Source of the DNA: Artemisia argyi
Taxonomy: Eukaryota > Streptophyta > Magnoliopsida > Asterales > Asteraceae
Assembly: GCA_030686995.1 (NCBI GenBank)
Contig: CM060708.1
Location: forward strand, 104,447,350-104,511,349
Reading direction: 5' to 3'
Length of the DNA: 64,000 bases
Positions within the stretch are counted from its first letter, which is position 1. Each line of letters begins with the position of its first letter. Under the pieces are notes generated by a model. That model saw nothing but the letters and a program-made list of their open reading frames with translations. It ran no database searches and had not been told where the DNA came from. Shown here one piece after another: positions 46,161 to 57,738 of this stretch. The position numbers were made by a program, and so were the translations under genes.

Positions 46161-46400
46161 ATACCAAGAAGCTATATAAGCTACTGAAGACCTTGAATCA
46201 CCAGCAGTCGGTTTTGCGAAAACATCAGACTACAAAGCAGGAATAGCTACTCAGGTGAATGCTGTTATAAAACAAAGCAATACTTTGCTATACTTGGCTA
46301 CAAAGCAAAGTCAAAAATTAATCGAGCTTGAAGAAAAGTTTGACAAACTCAAACAGAACTTCCTACTCAAGAAGATCAAATCCGTGGTTACCGAGCAATG
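46161..46400 (+). pseudogene. viral ORF2 (badnavirus ORF2-like)
   Basis: A frame ending at TGA 46398-46400 reads through AVGFAKTSDYKAG, TQVNAVIKQSNTLLYL and a C-terminal coiled coil with basic end. It is typical of the small nucleic-acid-binding, virion-associated ORF2. An early TAA (about 46176) and loss of a start codon at the ORF1 junction make it a pseudogene. Its stop overlaps the ORF3 start as ATGA (46398-46401), the normal badnavirus arrangement. Confidence 0.65.
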
Positions 46401-47613
46401 ACAAGAGGCAAATACCAAGCAGCTAGAGCAACAAGAAGGGTGTTTGGAAGAAACAATTATAATCTTACCCTTGAATCAGCTGTAGACCCAGAAAGGCAGC
46501 TGGAATTATCAAGAGAGAGACGAGCAAACCTCGTCCCAGCAGAAGTACTTTATTCAAACAATAGAAGTACAACAAGGCATAGAGTATACCAACACTACTT
46601 TGAACAAAGAATCCTATGCATTGGTGAAAACCAAACCAACCTCCCATTATGTAACCAACAGAGTTACCAAAATTTGAGGACTTCAGGTCTTCAACATATC
46701 CATTTGGGTATATTTATGATAAGGCTACACGCATTACACAGAAGAAGTGTTGGAACAAATGCCTTGGTGGTTCTTAGAGACACTAGATGGGAAGATAGCC
46801 GACAAATCATTGGAACCATGGAAGTAGATCTCTCTGCAGGAACGCAGTTAGTCTACATGTTCCCTGATATGGTTCTAAGCATCGATGACTTCCACAATCA
46901 TGTAGAAGTTGCTATACAAACCCATGGATATGACACTTGGCAAGGGGGTGAAAGTAACTTGCTGGTCACAATAGCTATGATAGGCAGGTTGTCAAATACC
47001 AGCTATATGAGATTCCAGTATATTGTTCAAAAATGTTGTGGATCATCTCACAACAAATGGCATCACAGCTATACCCAGAGAAAGAAGAAGCATAGAAGAG
47101 CTTGAAGGAATGAGCTGGAATCTAAAGCCATCTGAGCAGGCCTCGGTGAGTGTACCATCAAGAGTAGCAGTAAATGAAAGGCTTAACAGATCATTAAGCC
47201 TCCAATTTGAAAGATATCGCCAAGCGCCCCAATCAACAAGATACTCAGTTGACCAGCATGATCGAAAAGTATTGAGCAATGATCATCTAGATGAAGATGA
47301 AGAACATTTTATAGGAGTCTACTTACAAAATCCTCAAACAAAGCATATCCCTTGTGATATATGTTTTTGTGAGGAATGCCTCAATGAAGCAGAACTCTTA
47401 GAAGATGAACCACTGAACCAAACAAGACGCTCCAATAAACGTAAACGATCAAAGCACAGGTGGTCGACTCTTGGTGAGCCATCTAGAAAATGAGATTATT
47501 ACGTCAAGTATGATGTCCCAACAGCCATAACTCCAGTAGAAGAAATCGCAGCAACTGGCTGGGGAGATGAATTCTCAGATGATGAGATCACTCAAGGAAA
47601 AGTGACATTTTAG
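46398..47613 (+). pseudogene. viral ORF3 N-terminal part, movement protein
   Basis: The first 235 codons (46398-47105) hold the caulimovirid movement-protein domain (HRVYQHYFEQ, IHLGIF, GTNALVVLRDTRW, THGYDTW). A frameshift between 47023 and 47105 moves the continuation into another frame (to 47491), with a Cys pair CDICFCEEC and a basic segment. A TGA at 47491 and TAG near 47610 interrupt it further. The movement protein forms tubules through plasmodesmata during infection. ORF3 text fades by 47846, before the coat region. Confidence 0.8.
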
Positions 47614-47846
47614 GACAAGTCGGATGGCTGGAATGATGATGAAAGAGATGGTGGAAGAATCCTTGTCCGACGAGAGGAATTTTTTCGAAAAATCAGCATG
47701 ACTTTCTTGAGGAATATTTGCCATAATGGGATGACCACCTCGCCACTCAAAAACAAAAGTCAGAGTCAGAATGGGAAAACCCATTCGCAGCAAAGCGTGG
47801 TGAGGACCATACAATTCTCCATCTTTCCAAAGAAGACAATGATGAT

Positions 47847-50800
47847 TGTAACACCCCAACCCGAAAAGGGCTAAAGTGTAACATTATGGGGTCAAATCAG
47901 AACATAAGCAAGCGGAATACATTAGTAATACAAGGTTCACAAAACAGTTCTAAAGAAAAGGTAAAGGACTAATTCTAAACATTACAACTTCCAAACTAAT
48001 TACAAACTAAGAACCAAAAGGGAATCTCTAAGTCTATTCACTAATCCATGGGAAGGTATCAACGGTGTAGTCCACTAAGAGCTCCTAAGTACTTTTCACC
48101 CAACCCAGCTTCTTTCTAAAACCTGCCGCAGGAAAAGAAATGCGGCTGAGATTAAAAAGCCAAGTGAACAGATATAAACAAACAAAAGCTAATAACAAAA
48201 GGGAAACGAAAGTGAATCCGAAATGAATCCAAGCAAACCTGTTGAGATGAATATTAAAGAATATGGAACATATGATAGAATCAATAGAACATGATCAAAG
48301 GGAATACGTATACGGAATATCAAATGAATCAAAGGAAAATGAAACGAATCATAAGTGTAAGCAAATGAACTAAGGAAAGCATAAGTCAATACCAATAAAG
48401 AAGTTAGAACAACAAGGATCACATATATAGTGAAGTAACAGAAATGCCCAATAATCATATATCAAATTGTACATAGAGTAGCTAGCTCGATGTAACAAAT
48501 GTGAAATGGAGTTTATTGCACACACATACCAATTCACCAAATTCAAAATGAAACAAAGTACATTGGATGCATCCATACGCTCCCTGCAAAAACAAATATA
48601 CATATAGCAAGCTCTAGGCTAAGCATACATACAATAATAATGGCCATGATGCTATAGCATAATAGGGAACGCTGTGGACAAAACCCCACCTCCACAAATA
48701 GTGTCAATACTACTGGTGCATCAGTGGCAAGGCCATGGACTCCCCATGACTGGCTGCAATTTAATCAAATAATGGGCAGCATATAAGGGCATAGGAATGC
48801 TATAAGAAATGGAATATAGCATACAACAAATATAAAAGAAATCATAACAGAAATAGATCGATCAAATATGGATCATACAAAGTGATCATAGCAATGGTTC
48901 AAGTCAAAGGTCCAAATCAAAGATCATATCATGAGGTTCAAATCAAAGGTTCATAATAGCAAAAGGGTTCATAGCAATGGTTCAAAATTTGAAGTTAAAT
49001 AATCAAAAGATGTTAAAGAAAGTCATGAGAAATCTTAGAGAATAAAACAGATTAAGGACTTTAGAAAATTATTTAAAACCTTTTTATCGTAAAAGTATTC
49101 CATTAAAAACACATTTAATAAAAGTCATAAAACCTTCATATAAAACTGGGATCGTATCATAATCACATAAATCATTTCAAAAATAGTTTTCCTCAAAAGT
49201 CATCAGGTTATATTTTTTAAAAGGGTCTTCATACGAAATTATACTATTAAATGAACCAAGGATATCAGGCGTAGAAAGATCAGAAATCTTAATAGTGGCA
49301 ATGGAACGGATCATGAGTCATAAGAAACCTTACTGAAAGGTTAGAATATCTGTACCTTAGACCGCAAGTGCAAACATAACAGAGACATAAAGGTCGGAAT
49401 CAAACTCCTTCTTCCGCGAATCTACATGAATACATGATCGTCTTATTATTAATATCTTATTTTAAGTCATATTTCTCACTTTAGTCGGCTTTCCATTTTA
49501 GTAACTTCTCTTTTATAGCAGCTTTCCTGATTTAGTAAGTTTCCAATTTTATAAAAGTTTCCTGATTTAGAAAGTTCCCATAAATAGCAGGTTTTCATAT
49601 TTAGAAAGTTTCCATAATTAGAAATATCATCATTCAAGGTTATATTTATCGTTTGGAATAATTTAGGGACTTAAAATGTTAATTTTGTAAGATTAGGGTT
49701 TAATATGGTAGCTTTTCATAAATTGGGGTTAAATAAGTAATAATGCTAAAGTTCAAGGTCTAAAGTGTAAATATCACAATTTCACATTTTATCCAAATTA
49801 ATCCTTACATTTACAATATTAACAAATTTGTCCTTCCATTTTACAAAGTTACAAAAGTAACCCTTTAGTCTAAATAATTTAATTTGACCCATAATTATTC
49901 ATATTATCAAATTTAACCCTTATAGTTTCAAAAATACACATTCCACCCTTTTTATTATTCTATACGAACTACCCCTTACATTTATATAATTTCCAAAATA
50001 GACCAACAAGTTTAATTAAATACGAATCTATCTTATACTTTTAAATTACCAAATTCATACAATACACCCTTATGCTTATTTTATACGAATTCCCCATGTA
50101 CTTTTATGATTTCCAGAATTAACCTTCATGTTTAGTAATTTACAAAATGTACCCTTATAGTTTTTAAATCCCATTCGGTTCAAATTAAAATCCACGAAAC
50201 CCTAACCCTAATTTCCCCAATCATTAGACCATCATCAATTCATCCTTAAACAATAATTTATGCAGTAAAATTACCAAGAACCCTAACCCTAATCCATTCG
50301 ATCCTTTATTCCTTTTATTTCTTCTTCTTTATTTCATGCGATTACAAATTAAATCTAAAAAAGATTTCTAAGCTTTGAACACCTTGAAACTGATTTTATT
50401 AGTGTCAAATGATATGCATAGGACCTGTATAAAATAAATTCAAAGCAAGCAAAATTCATTCCAGCCGATTTGTGTTTTATTTCGTTTTTAGGGTTTTTGA
50501 TTCTTTTTTAACCCAAACGATTTTTCTAGCGTGCATGGATGATTTTCACACGTATAATTGAGATTATAGGATGATACAAAATTACCTTATTGAAGATTCA
50601 ACATGGGGAATGAGCAGAAAGAATTATTATACCCGGTTTGAGCCAATTCGAACAAAATAAACCCAAGCAACGAACCAAGCTTCACCAGCTTTAACCACTA
50701 TTTTTCCCACCTTCTATAACTCAGAAACCGATCAAGAAAAATGATCACAAGGCTCCAGAAATTATTGAGCTTCCGGGTGGATTTTTGGGGTGTTTTAAGG

Positions 50801-51155
50801 TTTATTTTATTTTGTTTAAATGAGAAATGAATCAAAATGAATAATTGTAGGAGAGGGGGAAGGTGATTTCGGCCAAGGGTGATATGGATGACCAAGTCTC
50901 TGATTTTCCAAGTTACGATAATTATTTGAGCTTAACTTAAAATACCATTCAGCCTATATTTAATTATTTAGGCATGGCAGATATTTTTAGGTCAATTAGG
51001 ATTGATAAAATGTTCACACAAAAATATAATAGATCATATGTTGGTAATTTCAAAGTGTATGGGATTTATTTGGTATTTATTTAAGTGGTATTGTAATTTT
51101 TAAACTTAGGGGCATTTTGGTAAATTTTGCACATTTCAGATTTTTGGGTTTTACA
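47847..51155 (-). repeat. LTR of a minus-strand Ty3/gypsy element
   Basis: 3309 bp bounded by TGTAACACCCC (47847) and GGGTTTTACA (51155). A purine tract on the minus strand just beyond 51155 shows this is the 3' LTR of a minus-strand element inserted into viral ORF3. No second LTR of this family is present. On the plus strand 49640-50170 shows a series of repeated words of the AATTA-ACCCTTA-TTTA type (period about 40-60 bp). Confidence 0.75.
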
Positions 51156-51706
51156 ACTCTTCCCCTTTAAAAAAAAATTTGTCCTCGAAAATTGAAGTGA
51201 AATGAAACGGAAGCACAACGGACAGTAAACAGAAATGTGAAAGACTTGTTTCTCTTGGCTCTATCTTGTTGATCAAAATCGCTTCGGCTTTCCAGAAAAG
51301 ACATACCAAACTGAATTAAAATCAAAAGAATAGTATATCAAACGTAACTGATGATAATCGTATCCCCCTCGAAAGAGATACAGGGAATCCGTAGGATCTG
51401 ACGGATATATTGTTTGTGGAATTTGATTAGACAAATCAGATGAGAAGGTACCGAATTGTAGAAAATATGAGGGTGATAAATATGCTTAACTCTTCAGGTT
51501 TTCAAATAGTCTCGTCTTCAATATAACCTTTCAAAGGTATTCTCATAAACAGACAGATCTTGTTTTCTCAGAATCCAAAGTCTCGTATCTTACTCATAAC
51601 AGATCCTCATGAACAGATTCATCGAATGTGAAACGTATATATAGCAGAATATAGGTATACTTCTTCATAGTAACATATCGAATCCATACTGATAGACAAC
51701 GGATTG
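51156..51706 (-). other. 3' end of the gypsy interior with polypurine tract
   Basis: The minus strand reads TTCGAGGACAAATTTTTTTT then AAAGGGGAAGAGT before the LTR, the usual end of chromovirus interiors. Beyond that no coding sequence survives. It is cut at 51707 by the next LTR. Confidence 0.6.
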
Positions 51707-54700
51707 TGTAACAACCCACATTTTCATGACATTTCTTTTATTCACTATTCATTAGTTACTATTCATCCCTTACTATTCATCGGTCACTATTCATCATTTT
51801 CGGAGTCAGTTTGTGATTCCGAGAAGCGTTCAGAAATTTTACTATTCATGTGACACTATTCATTCCCGAAGGGAAATCACTATTCATGATCATCGTTCGT
51901 CATTTCGTAAACTGAGTTTACGAGTCTTCAAATTCGCGTAACCAGTTAGGTTTAGCTGCGAATTCATGCATCATTCATTAATACCACTTCATATAGACTG
52001 GAATAGTCTACACATTATCATCATCACTTGAGAACCTACACGGATATGCATTATTTCCATTTACGTATGCTTAATTTGTAATTAACGATACCACTCAGTT
52101 TTACTACTAACGTATACCCAATACTCCCGACTATGATCCTAACATATTTACATACTCATAATAATAATATAAAAATTATATTATTATTTTATCCGGTGTT
52201 TTCTAAACAATTTCTATATTTTACGGTCGGAGCTTATTACTCCGTCGGTTTGCGTTATTTCAACCCGATAATTATTTTAACACCCGATTATCATCAGGAA
52301 TAATATTTTACAACTTTTACAACTTCGTCGTATTTTATATCACCTCGGTAACATTTATTTTTAGTTAACTCGGTACCCGATAACACCCAAAGTGTACACA
52401 AAATACATAAGCTCATCCAACAACTAGACACATTCATTAATTTAGCCACCAACAAGCCTTCCTTGTTTCCCTCCTTTTTGGTGTGCCGCCCCCCCCCCCC
52501 TAGTACCCTTGGACTACATTAATTACAATTGACCAAGACATTATATATATATACATAAAACTAGTTTTCATTTCTCATTTGATAAACACAACAAACTAGA
52601 AACTCTCTCATCTTTTTCTTCTCTCAAAAATTTCGGCCTAGAACTAAACCAAGCAAGAAATCACTAACTTTTCAAGATCCAAGTGTTTATCAAGTCCTAA
52701 TCAAGATCTAGTTGGGGTTTTGTGGTAAAAACCCTATGTTTCTTAACATAATCATCTTCAAATCACCTCAAATATTCAAGTAAGCTTCAAGAATACTTTT
52801 GATCTTTTCATACTTCCAATTACTTTATATTTTTATGTATTTTCAAGATATATTGGTAAAACATGCAAGTATGTAAGATCCATACCACTTGTTACTCATG
52901 TTGTTTTTATAAACACTAGATCTATAATTTTCACTAGTAATCTCATGAGATCCACCAAGATTGGTGATGTTTAGGAACCCATGACACCCTAAGAAGGTGT
53001 ATGGTAGGATTGGGTATTTGTGAAGTTGATTTGAGATAGTTTGGTTAAGCCTTGAACAAGTTACAAACTAGGAAAGTTGATTTTTACAACTATATAAAAG
53101 CTACTGTCCCTTTTTGTTAAACGTGGGAAACTCAGGGTCTAGGGTGTAACTTTGGACCAAAGATTTAGAAAACACATTCCGAGACGAAACTATGGCCGAA
53201 AACGGGGATAAAATCCGAGTTACGACGAAAAAGATATGCTATTTTCAATTTTAATGACGAAAACTATATTTTCTGAAAATATTGAATCTGTCCCGAATTT
53301 TCTAGCTAGGAAAACTGAGATTTAATGATATCTAGACTAGCCGAGACCTTGAGAAACCTAAAGTATACTTGATTTCCTTTGCGGGGATATAAAGAACATA
53401 GAAAACGAGCTTATAACGAAAAAGATACAAGTGATTGAAATCCGACGATATATGTATATTTCCATCAGCTTTTCTATTATTATTTTTGCCGCAAAACTGT
53501 CTTTGCAAGACACCACTTTCTCGGCTGTTTTTCTTTATGATCGGATCAGTTTGAGTCCGAGCCGTAGTTTTATGAAATCAAGATCTCCCAGCAAGCTTTT
53601 CAAATCAATTGGCCATTTGAGCATTGGACTTATAACGAATAAACTACGACCTCATCTATGTACCCGATAAACTATACATATTTTGACAGCTTTTACTCTA
53701 ATAAATTTTTCTAAGTGTTGAACATAATACTTTCAAGTAACAACAATGAAAGTCAATTTTCTCATCGATCAAGACCCGTATAGCCAAAAGTTAAATGACA
53801 CGACTTCAAGATATTGTTACAAGGTTTTCAAAAACGCCGAGCTTGACCATTAACACTTAACGTACAATATTTCGCGACTAGTTTTGCGAGGCCATTTTGG
53901 TCATATTTTCAAGTAATGAAAATGTTATTTTTGCGACGAAAACCTTATATTTGCCGATTGAACACCAAACAAGGATCGTGGAGTACCGTTTCAACATATT
54001 TACATGAAAAGTGGTTATTAACCTAACGAGACGTCAAAAATATATTTTTCGACGATAAATGTTATTTTCAAAACTAATGAGTGGTATCGATAACATACGT
54101 ACTTGCATGTGTAGCATCATTTCATTTCTTACATTAGAAACTATCATTCATATTAGGTTGCGATTTGAGATCGTGCCTCATTTCAGTGTATCCACTTTTG
54201 TCATCGTAGCTATCGCACCAGGTGAGTTCATACCCCCTACTTTTACTTGTTTTTATAACTGTTTTGGGGGAGAATACATGCTCGTTTTTAACTAAACTCG
54301 ATGCTTGTTTTATTCGAATGCGCAATACTTGATTGATTATTCAAATGCACCTATGTGTATATTGGTTGCATACTTGATTATTTTCTAACATAAATAAGTG
54401 TTTTATAAACATGCAACACACTTTATGAATCATTGCTGTTATGCAACACACTTTATGAACTATTGCTTTTATGCAACACACTTTATGAACAATTGCTTTT
54501 ATGCAAACACTTTTATGGACCACACTGAAAATTATGCTTTGTTTAAACTATTACGCGGATTAGCCTAAGCCCTGTTATGTCCCAAATATGCCCATCTCAT
54601 GAACCGTTAATTCCTGCTGGGAAGCTCGAATGTTATAAATAGATCTATTGGGGGTAACGCCCCCGTTCGGTTTGGCCGGATAGGCAAACGAACGTATACC

Positions 54701-55304
54701 ATGTCGAAACACAAGTGTCTGGGATAAATACTTGCCGGGCCCTATATATGATTAGATGCTCTTTGAGCATGCACACTGTTATAGCTTCGGTTGCATGAAC
54801 TTAGCGCTAGCGTAATAGACTATTTTTCTATGTGGCATTGTATTCGTTGTAATGATCACATACTCTACTCATGGTCCACTCTTCAAATTTTACTTTAAGG
54901 TAAACTTTATTTTTATGACATTGTGAGTTACACAATGGTCACAAAACTCTCTATTGAACTCACAACACTATTGTTTTAATACAAACTTATGAACTCACCA
55001 ACCTCGTGTTGACACTGTTAGCATGTATTTTCAGGTATTAAGCAATGGCACACTAAAGGAGGTTTTGGCAGGGCATGACATGGTCATAGAAGACTCTGAT
55101 TATTCACTTGGGGACCGTTTTAAACTATTTTAAGGGCCTACTTCTGCACTACTATTAAAAATGTAAATTCAACATTTTTGATTAAGCTATTTTATTCTAA
55201 ATGATTCAAGTGAAAACCCTTTTTGAACTTGTATTGTAATACCAATTGAGTTACACCCCAGCTACACGTATGCTTCCGCTGGACCCGACTTTGGGGGTGT
55301 GACA
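51707..55304 (+). repeat. left LTR of the chromovirus-like element
   Basis: 3598 bp from TGTAACAACCC to GGGGGTGTGACA. A TATA box (TTATATATATAT) lies near 52541, with leader from about 52580. A C-run at 52488-52500, a 30-bp tandem repeat (54411-54530) and a CTCACC...TTTTCAGGT motif near the 3' end (54986-55037) are included. The short ORFs inside also exist in the right LTR and are not genes. Confidence 0.92.
54411..54530 (+). repeat. 30-bp tandem repeat in the left LTR
   Basis: Four units starting ATGCAACACACTTTATGAA at 54411, 54441, 54471 and 54501 (the last diverged). Same array in the right LTR at 60408-60527. Confidence 0.9.
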
Positions 55305-55307
55305 GAT

Positions 55308-55319
55308 TGGTATCAGAGC
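55308..55319 (+). promoter_or_regulatory. primer binding site (tRNA-Met)
   Basis: Perfect TGGTATCAGAGC three bases after the LTR end. Confidence 0.9.
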
Positions 55320-57120
55320 TTTGGCTATAGCGAATTAAGTGTTTTTAAAACCTAGACTATAGCTACTTTTACGAAAACTTAACCCTATGACCGTCACGTG
55401 CCTGCCTGCCAAGCTAAAGCCTCATTTGTGGTTAGTTGCTGACTTAGGTGATGAGATTTGTGTCTCGTTATCTGATATACTCTATTCATTTATTATAGTT
55501 GATTACTATAATTGTCTTTCATATAAGCATGTTCACGTATCATATATGTCACCACATTATGTTTTTCCTTGCATAGTTTCATAAATTGACCTCGAGTTTG
55601 GTCACTTGCTTTTGTCTTTCAGAACGTCTTGGTATTTGGGAAAGACATAGTCTTAGTATAACTGAGCTGAGTATTTCAAAATTCATGGAACCTCAGTGGA
55701 ATTAAGACTGGTCATCTATATTCAACCCGGGATAGTGAGATATAGGCTGACCACCTATGTCTGACTCAGAAATGAATTTTGCAATACTGAGAATGGTTAT
55801 AATAAAATTCTGTCTGGATTGAATTCTCTACTCAATTTCCAAATGTTTCATTTACGTGTGTGTAAACACTCGTTGGCAGAACATCCATACTTTTCACCAT
55901 CTCGTTAACCACCGATTGGAAGCACGCCAACTGGTCATTTCATCTCATGGACATTTACGTCTATGCACGATACACTTTTATCACAGTATTTTCTTTTATC
56001 ACAATCTCATTTTGTCGCAGTTGTCACAATCTTTTCCCTTCTCACCATCACTATCATTTCCTTTCCCCATCCCTATATATATATATATATAAGGAATTAG
56101 CTAACACTCTATAGACTCCGATGTCACTCATCCCTCACCACTCCCTATATTGATAAATGGATATTATCAAAGACCTCCCTAGGAAAGACTTTCCATACCA
56201 TCTATAAGGAGGATCCCTCGGTACATTGAAACCATTCAAAACTCAACAGAAATCTCAGGATACCACAAAACCATTCGAACCACTATCACTGGCCTGATTA
56301 CCACAATTCCACCAGCTGGAAAGTATTGGCTTGACTGAATTACAAGATTAGTTTCGATGCGAATGCTCACTAAGCAACACTATAGAGATACATCCAACCT
56401 CTTAACCAAGACTATAGAACCTTCAATTGAACATGTCCTCACCAATAGACATTATTCAAACATGTTAGACATCTACGCATTGTGCAGACATGCCTACCCG
56501 ACTATTTTATCCTCTTAATACTTTACTTTTAAATGGATTTTTCTCCAAACTACCATTATACAAAACATATATCTTGTAAGAAATACTTTTCTGAGACACT
56601 TATTTTGACAAGTAAATTCCTTTTGGTTAATCTTTCACAAAACTATTGAATGTTAGGAAATTTTAAACATCAATCTTTGGTAAACCATATTATCCACCTT
56701 ATGTTGAAAATTGTCCTATCTTGCATAACTATTAAATTTTGAAACATCAAGTAAAATGTTACTTGGAAAGCCGTTTGCTTAAATTTGTAAATTCGTTATT
56801 CAAGGAAGGTTTATGAAAAAAAAACACACACAATCTCAAAACAAACTTTGAAAATCAATCACTAAATTACATCTCTTATACCTTTAGGAGTTTGTGAGTT
56901 GATGACATATAACTTGGGGAAAATCTTAGTAATGGAGACTAAGCATCGTAGGTGGAGAGAGACTCAATTCATGACATCCTGCGGAGGATCGCAACCTTAT
57001 CCTAATCTATTATTTTCAACAACACCCTTTGACGAACTTAACCCTGTAAGTCTTTCAAAACAAGATTCATGATAGCCATTTTAATCATTCCTAATAGGGG
57101 AATTTGATTCATCTCAAACT
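55320..57120 (+). other. decayed interior without readable genes
   Basis: No frame longer than about 80 codons and no gag or RT motif. A short TA run at 56073-56090. This stretch replaces what should be over 3 kb of gag-pol. Confidence 0.6.
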
Positions 57121-57610
57121 CCTAGCGATTTCATTAAGATTCTTTTGGAACTACACCACCTATTATCTTCAGACCAATGGTCGGAATTTGAGGTTGATTC
57201 AAACATAAGGAGATATGCCCAAATCGGGTGTGATTGACACTAGAAATGGTTGGATTAACCATTTGCCATAAATCAAATTCAGTTGCAACCTTAGTTACCA
57301 CACGAGTGTAGAGACTACACCATTTGAAGCACTCTATGGCCGAAGTGCCAACATCCATTGACGGATTGAAATTTGGAAAAACCTAACTCACTAGTCCCGT
57401 AAGCATTCATGAAATAACCAGGAATTTCCTACAAATCAAGAATCAGTTACAAATTCGATAAGTTGCAAACCATTAGAATTTCAAGTTCGTGGCAGGATTA
57501 TGTTGAAAGTTCTGCCTAGGAAAGGCATGATACCATTCAGAAAACTTCAGAAAGTTAAACCCGATACACACTGAACCATTTACTATTTCTGACAGAGTAG
57601 GCCTAGTGGC
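57121..57610 (+). pseudogene. integrase C-terminal relic
   Basis: Across frames one can read a TNG...IQT-like word (about 57175), NGW..HLP, and a clear ETTPFEALYGRSA (57316-57354). A segment follows that resembles the region before the chromodomain (about 57480-57590: basic, with a GP-like FTISD word). This order is that of Ty3/gypsy chromovirus integrase. Multiple frameshifts and stops. Confidence 0.65.
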
Positions 57611-57723
57611 CGTCAGACTTGAACCTTGTTAGAGCTCAATAGCTTACACGATAAAAATCATCATCTTTTCACCAATACCACTCTAGAGACCAACACAAAC
57701 TGAACTTCGGGACGAAGTTCCTT

Positions 57724-57738
57724 TTAAGGGGGTGAGAC
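57724..57738 (+). promoter_or_regulatory. polypurine tract
   Basis: TTAAGGGGGTGAGAC directly before the right LTR, preceded by GACGAAGTTCC, a typical chromovirus 3' junction. Confidence 0.85.

Larger units (their letters stand above)
44820..47846 (+). mobile_element. endogenous badnavirus-like pararetrovirus, right segment
   Basis: Plus-strand order: end of polyprotein tail (44830-45028), intergenic region, primer site, ORF1, ORF2, and the movement-protein end of ORF3. This crosses the viral genome's circular junction, so the inserted DNA came from a circular or concatemeric form. Interrupted at 47847 by a gypsy LTR. Together with 14440-18740, which faces the other way, most of a badnavirus-type genome is represented, each part broken. 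Confidence 0.88.

Noticed and set aside
44780..47846. The two viral segments as a simple inverted duplication
   Set aside because: They share only the tail and intergenic region. The rest covers different parts of the genome.
53431..54325. ORFs of 60-79 codons in the left chromovirus-like LTR, repeated at 59447-60520
   Set aside because: They recur only because the LTRs are copies. No motif is present, and the minus-strand repeats (VHKVCCIKAI) come from the 30-bp tandem array.
54411..54530. CRISPR-like array of 30-bp repeats
   Set aside because: The repeats are contiguous with no unique spacers and lie in a plant LTR; it is a simple tandem repeat.
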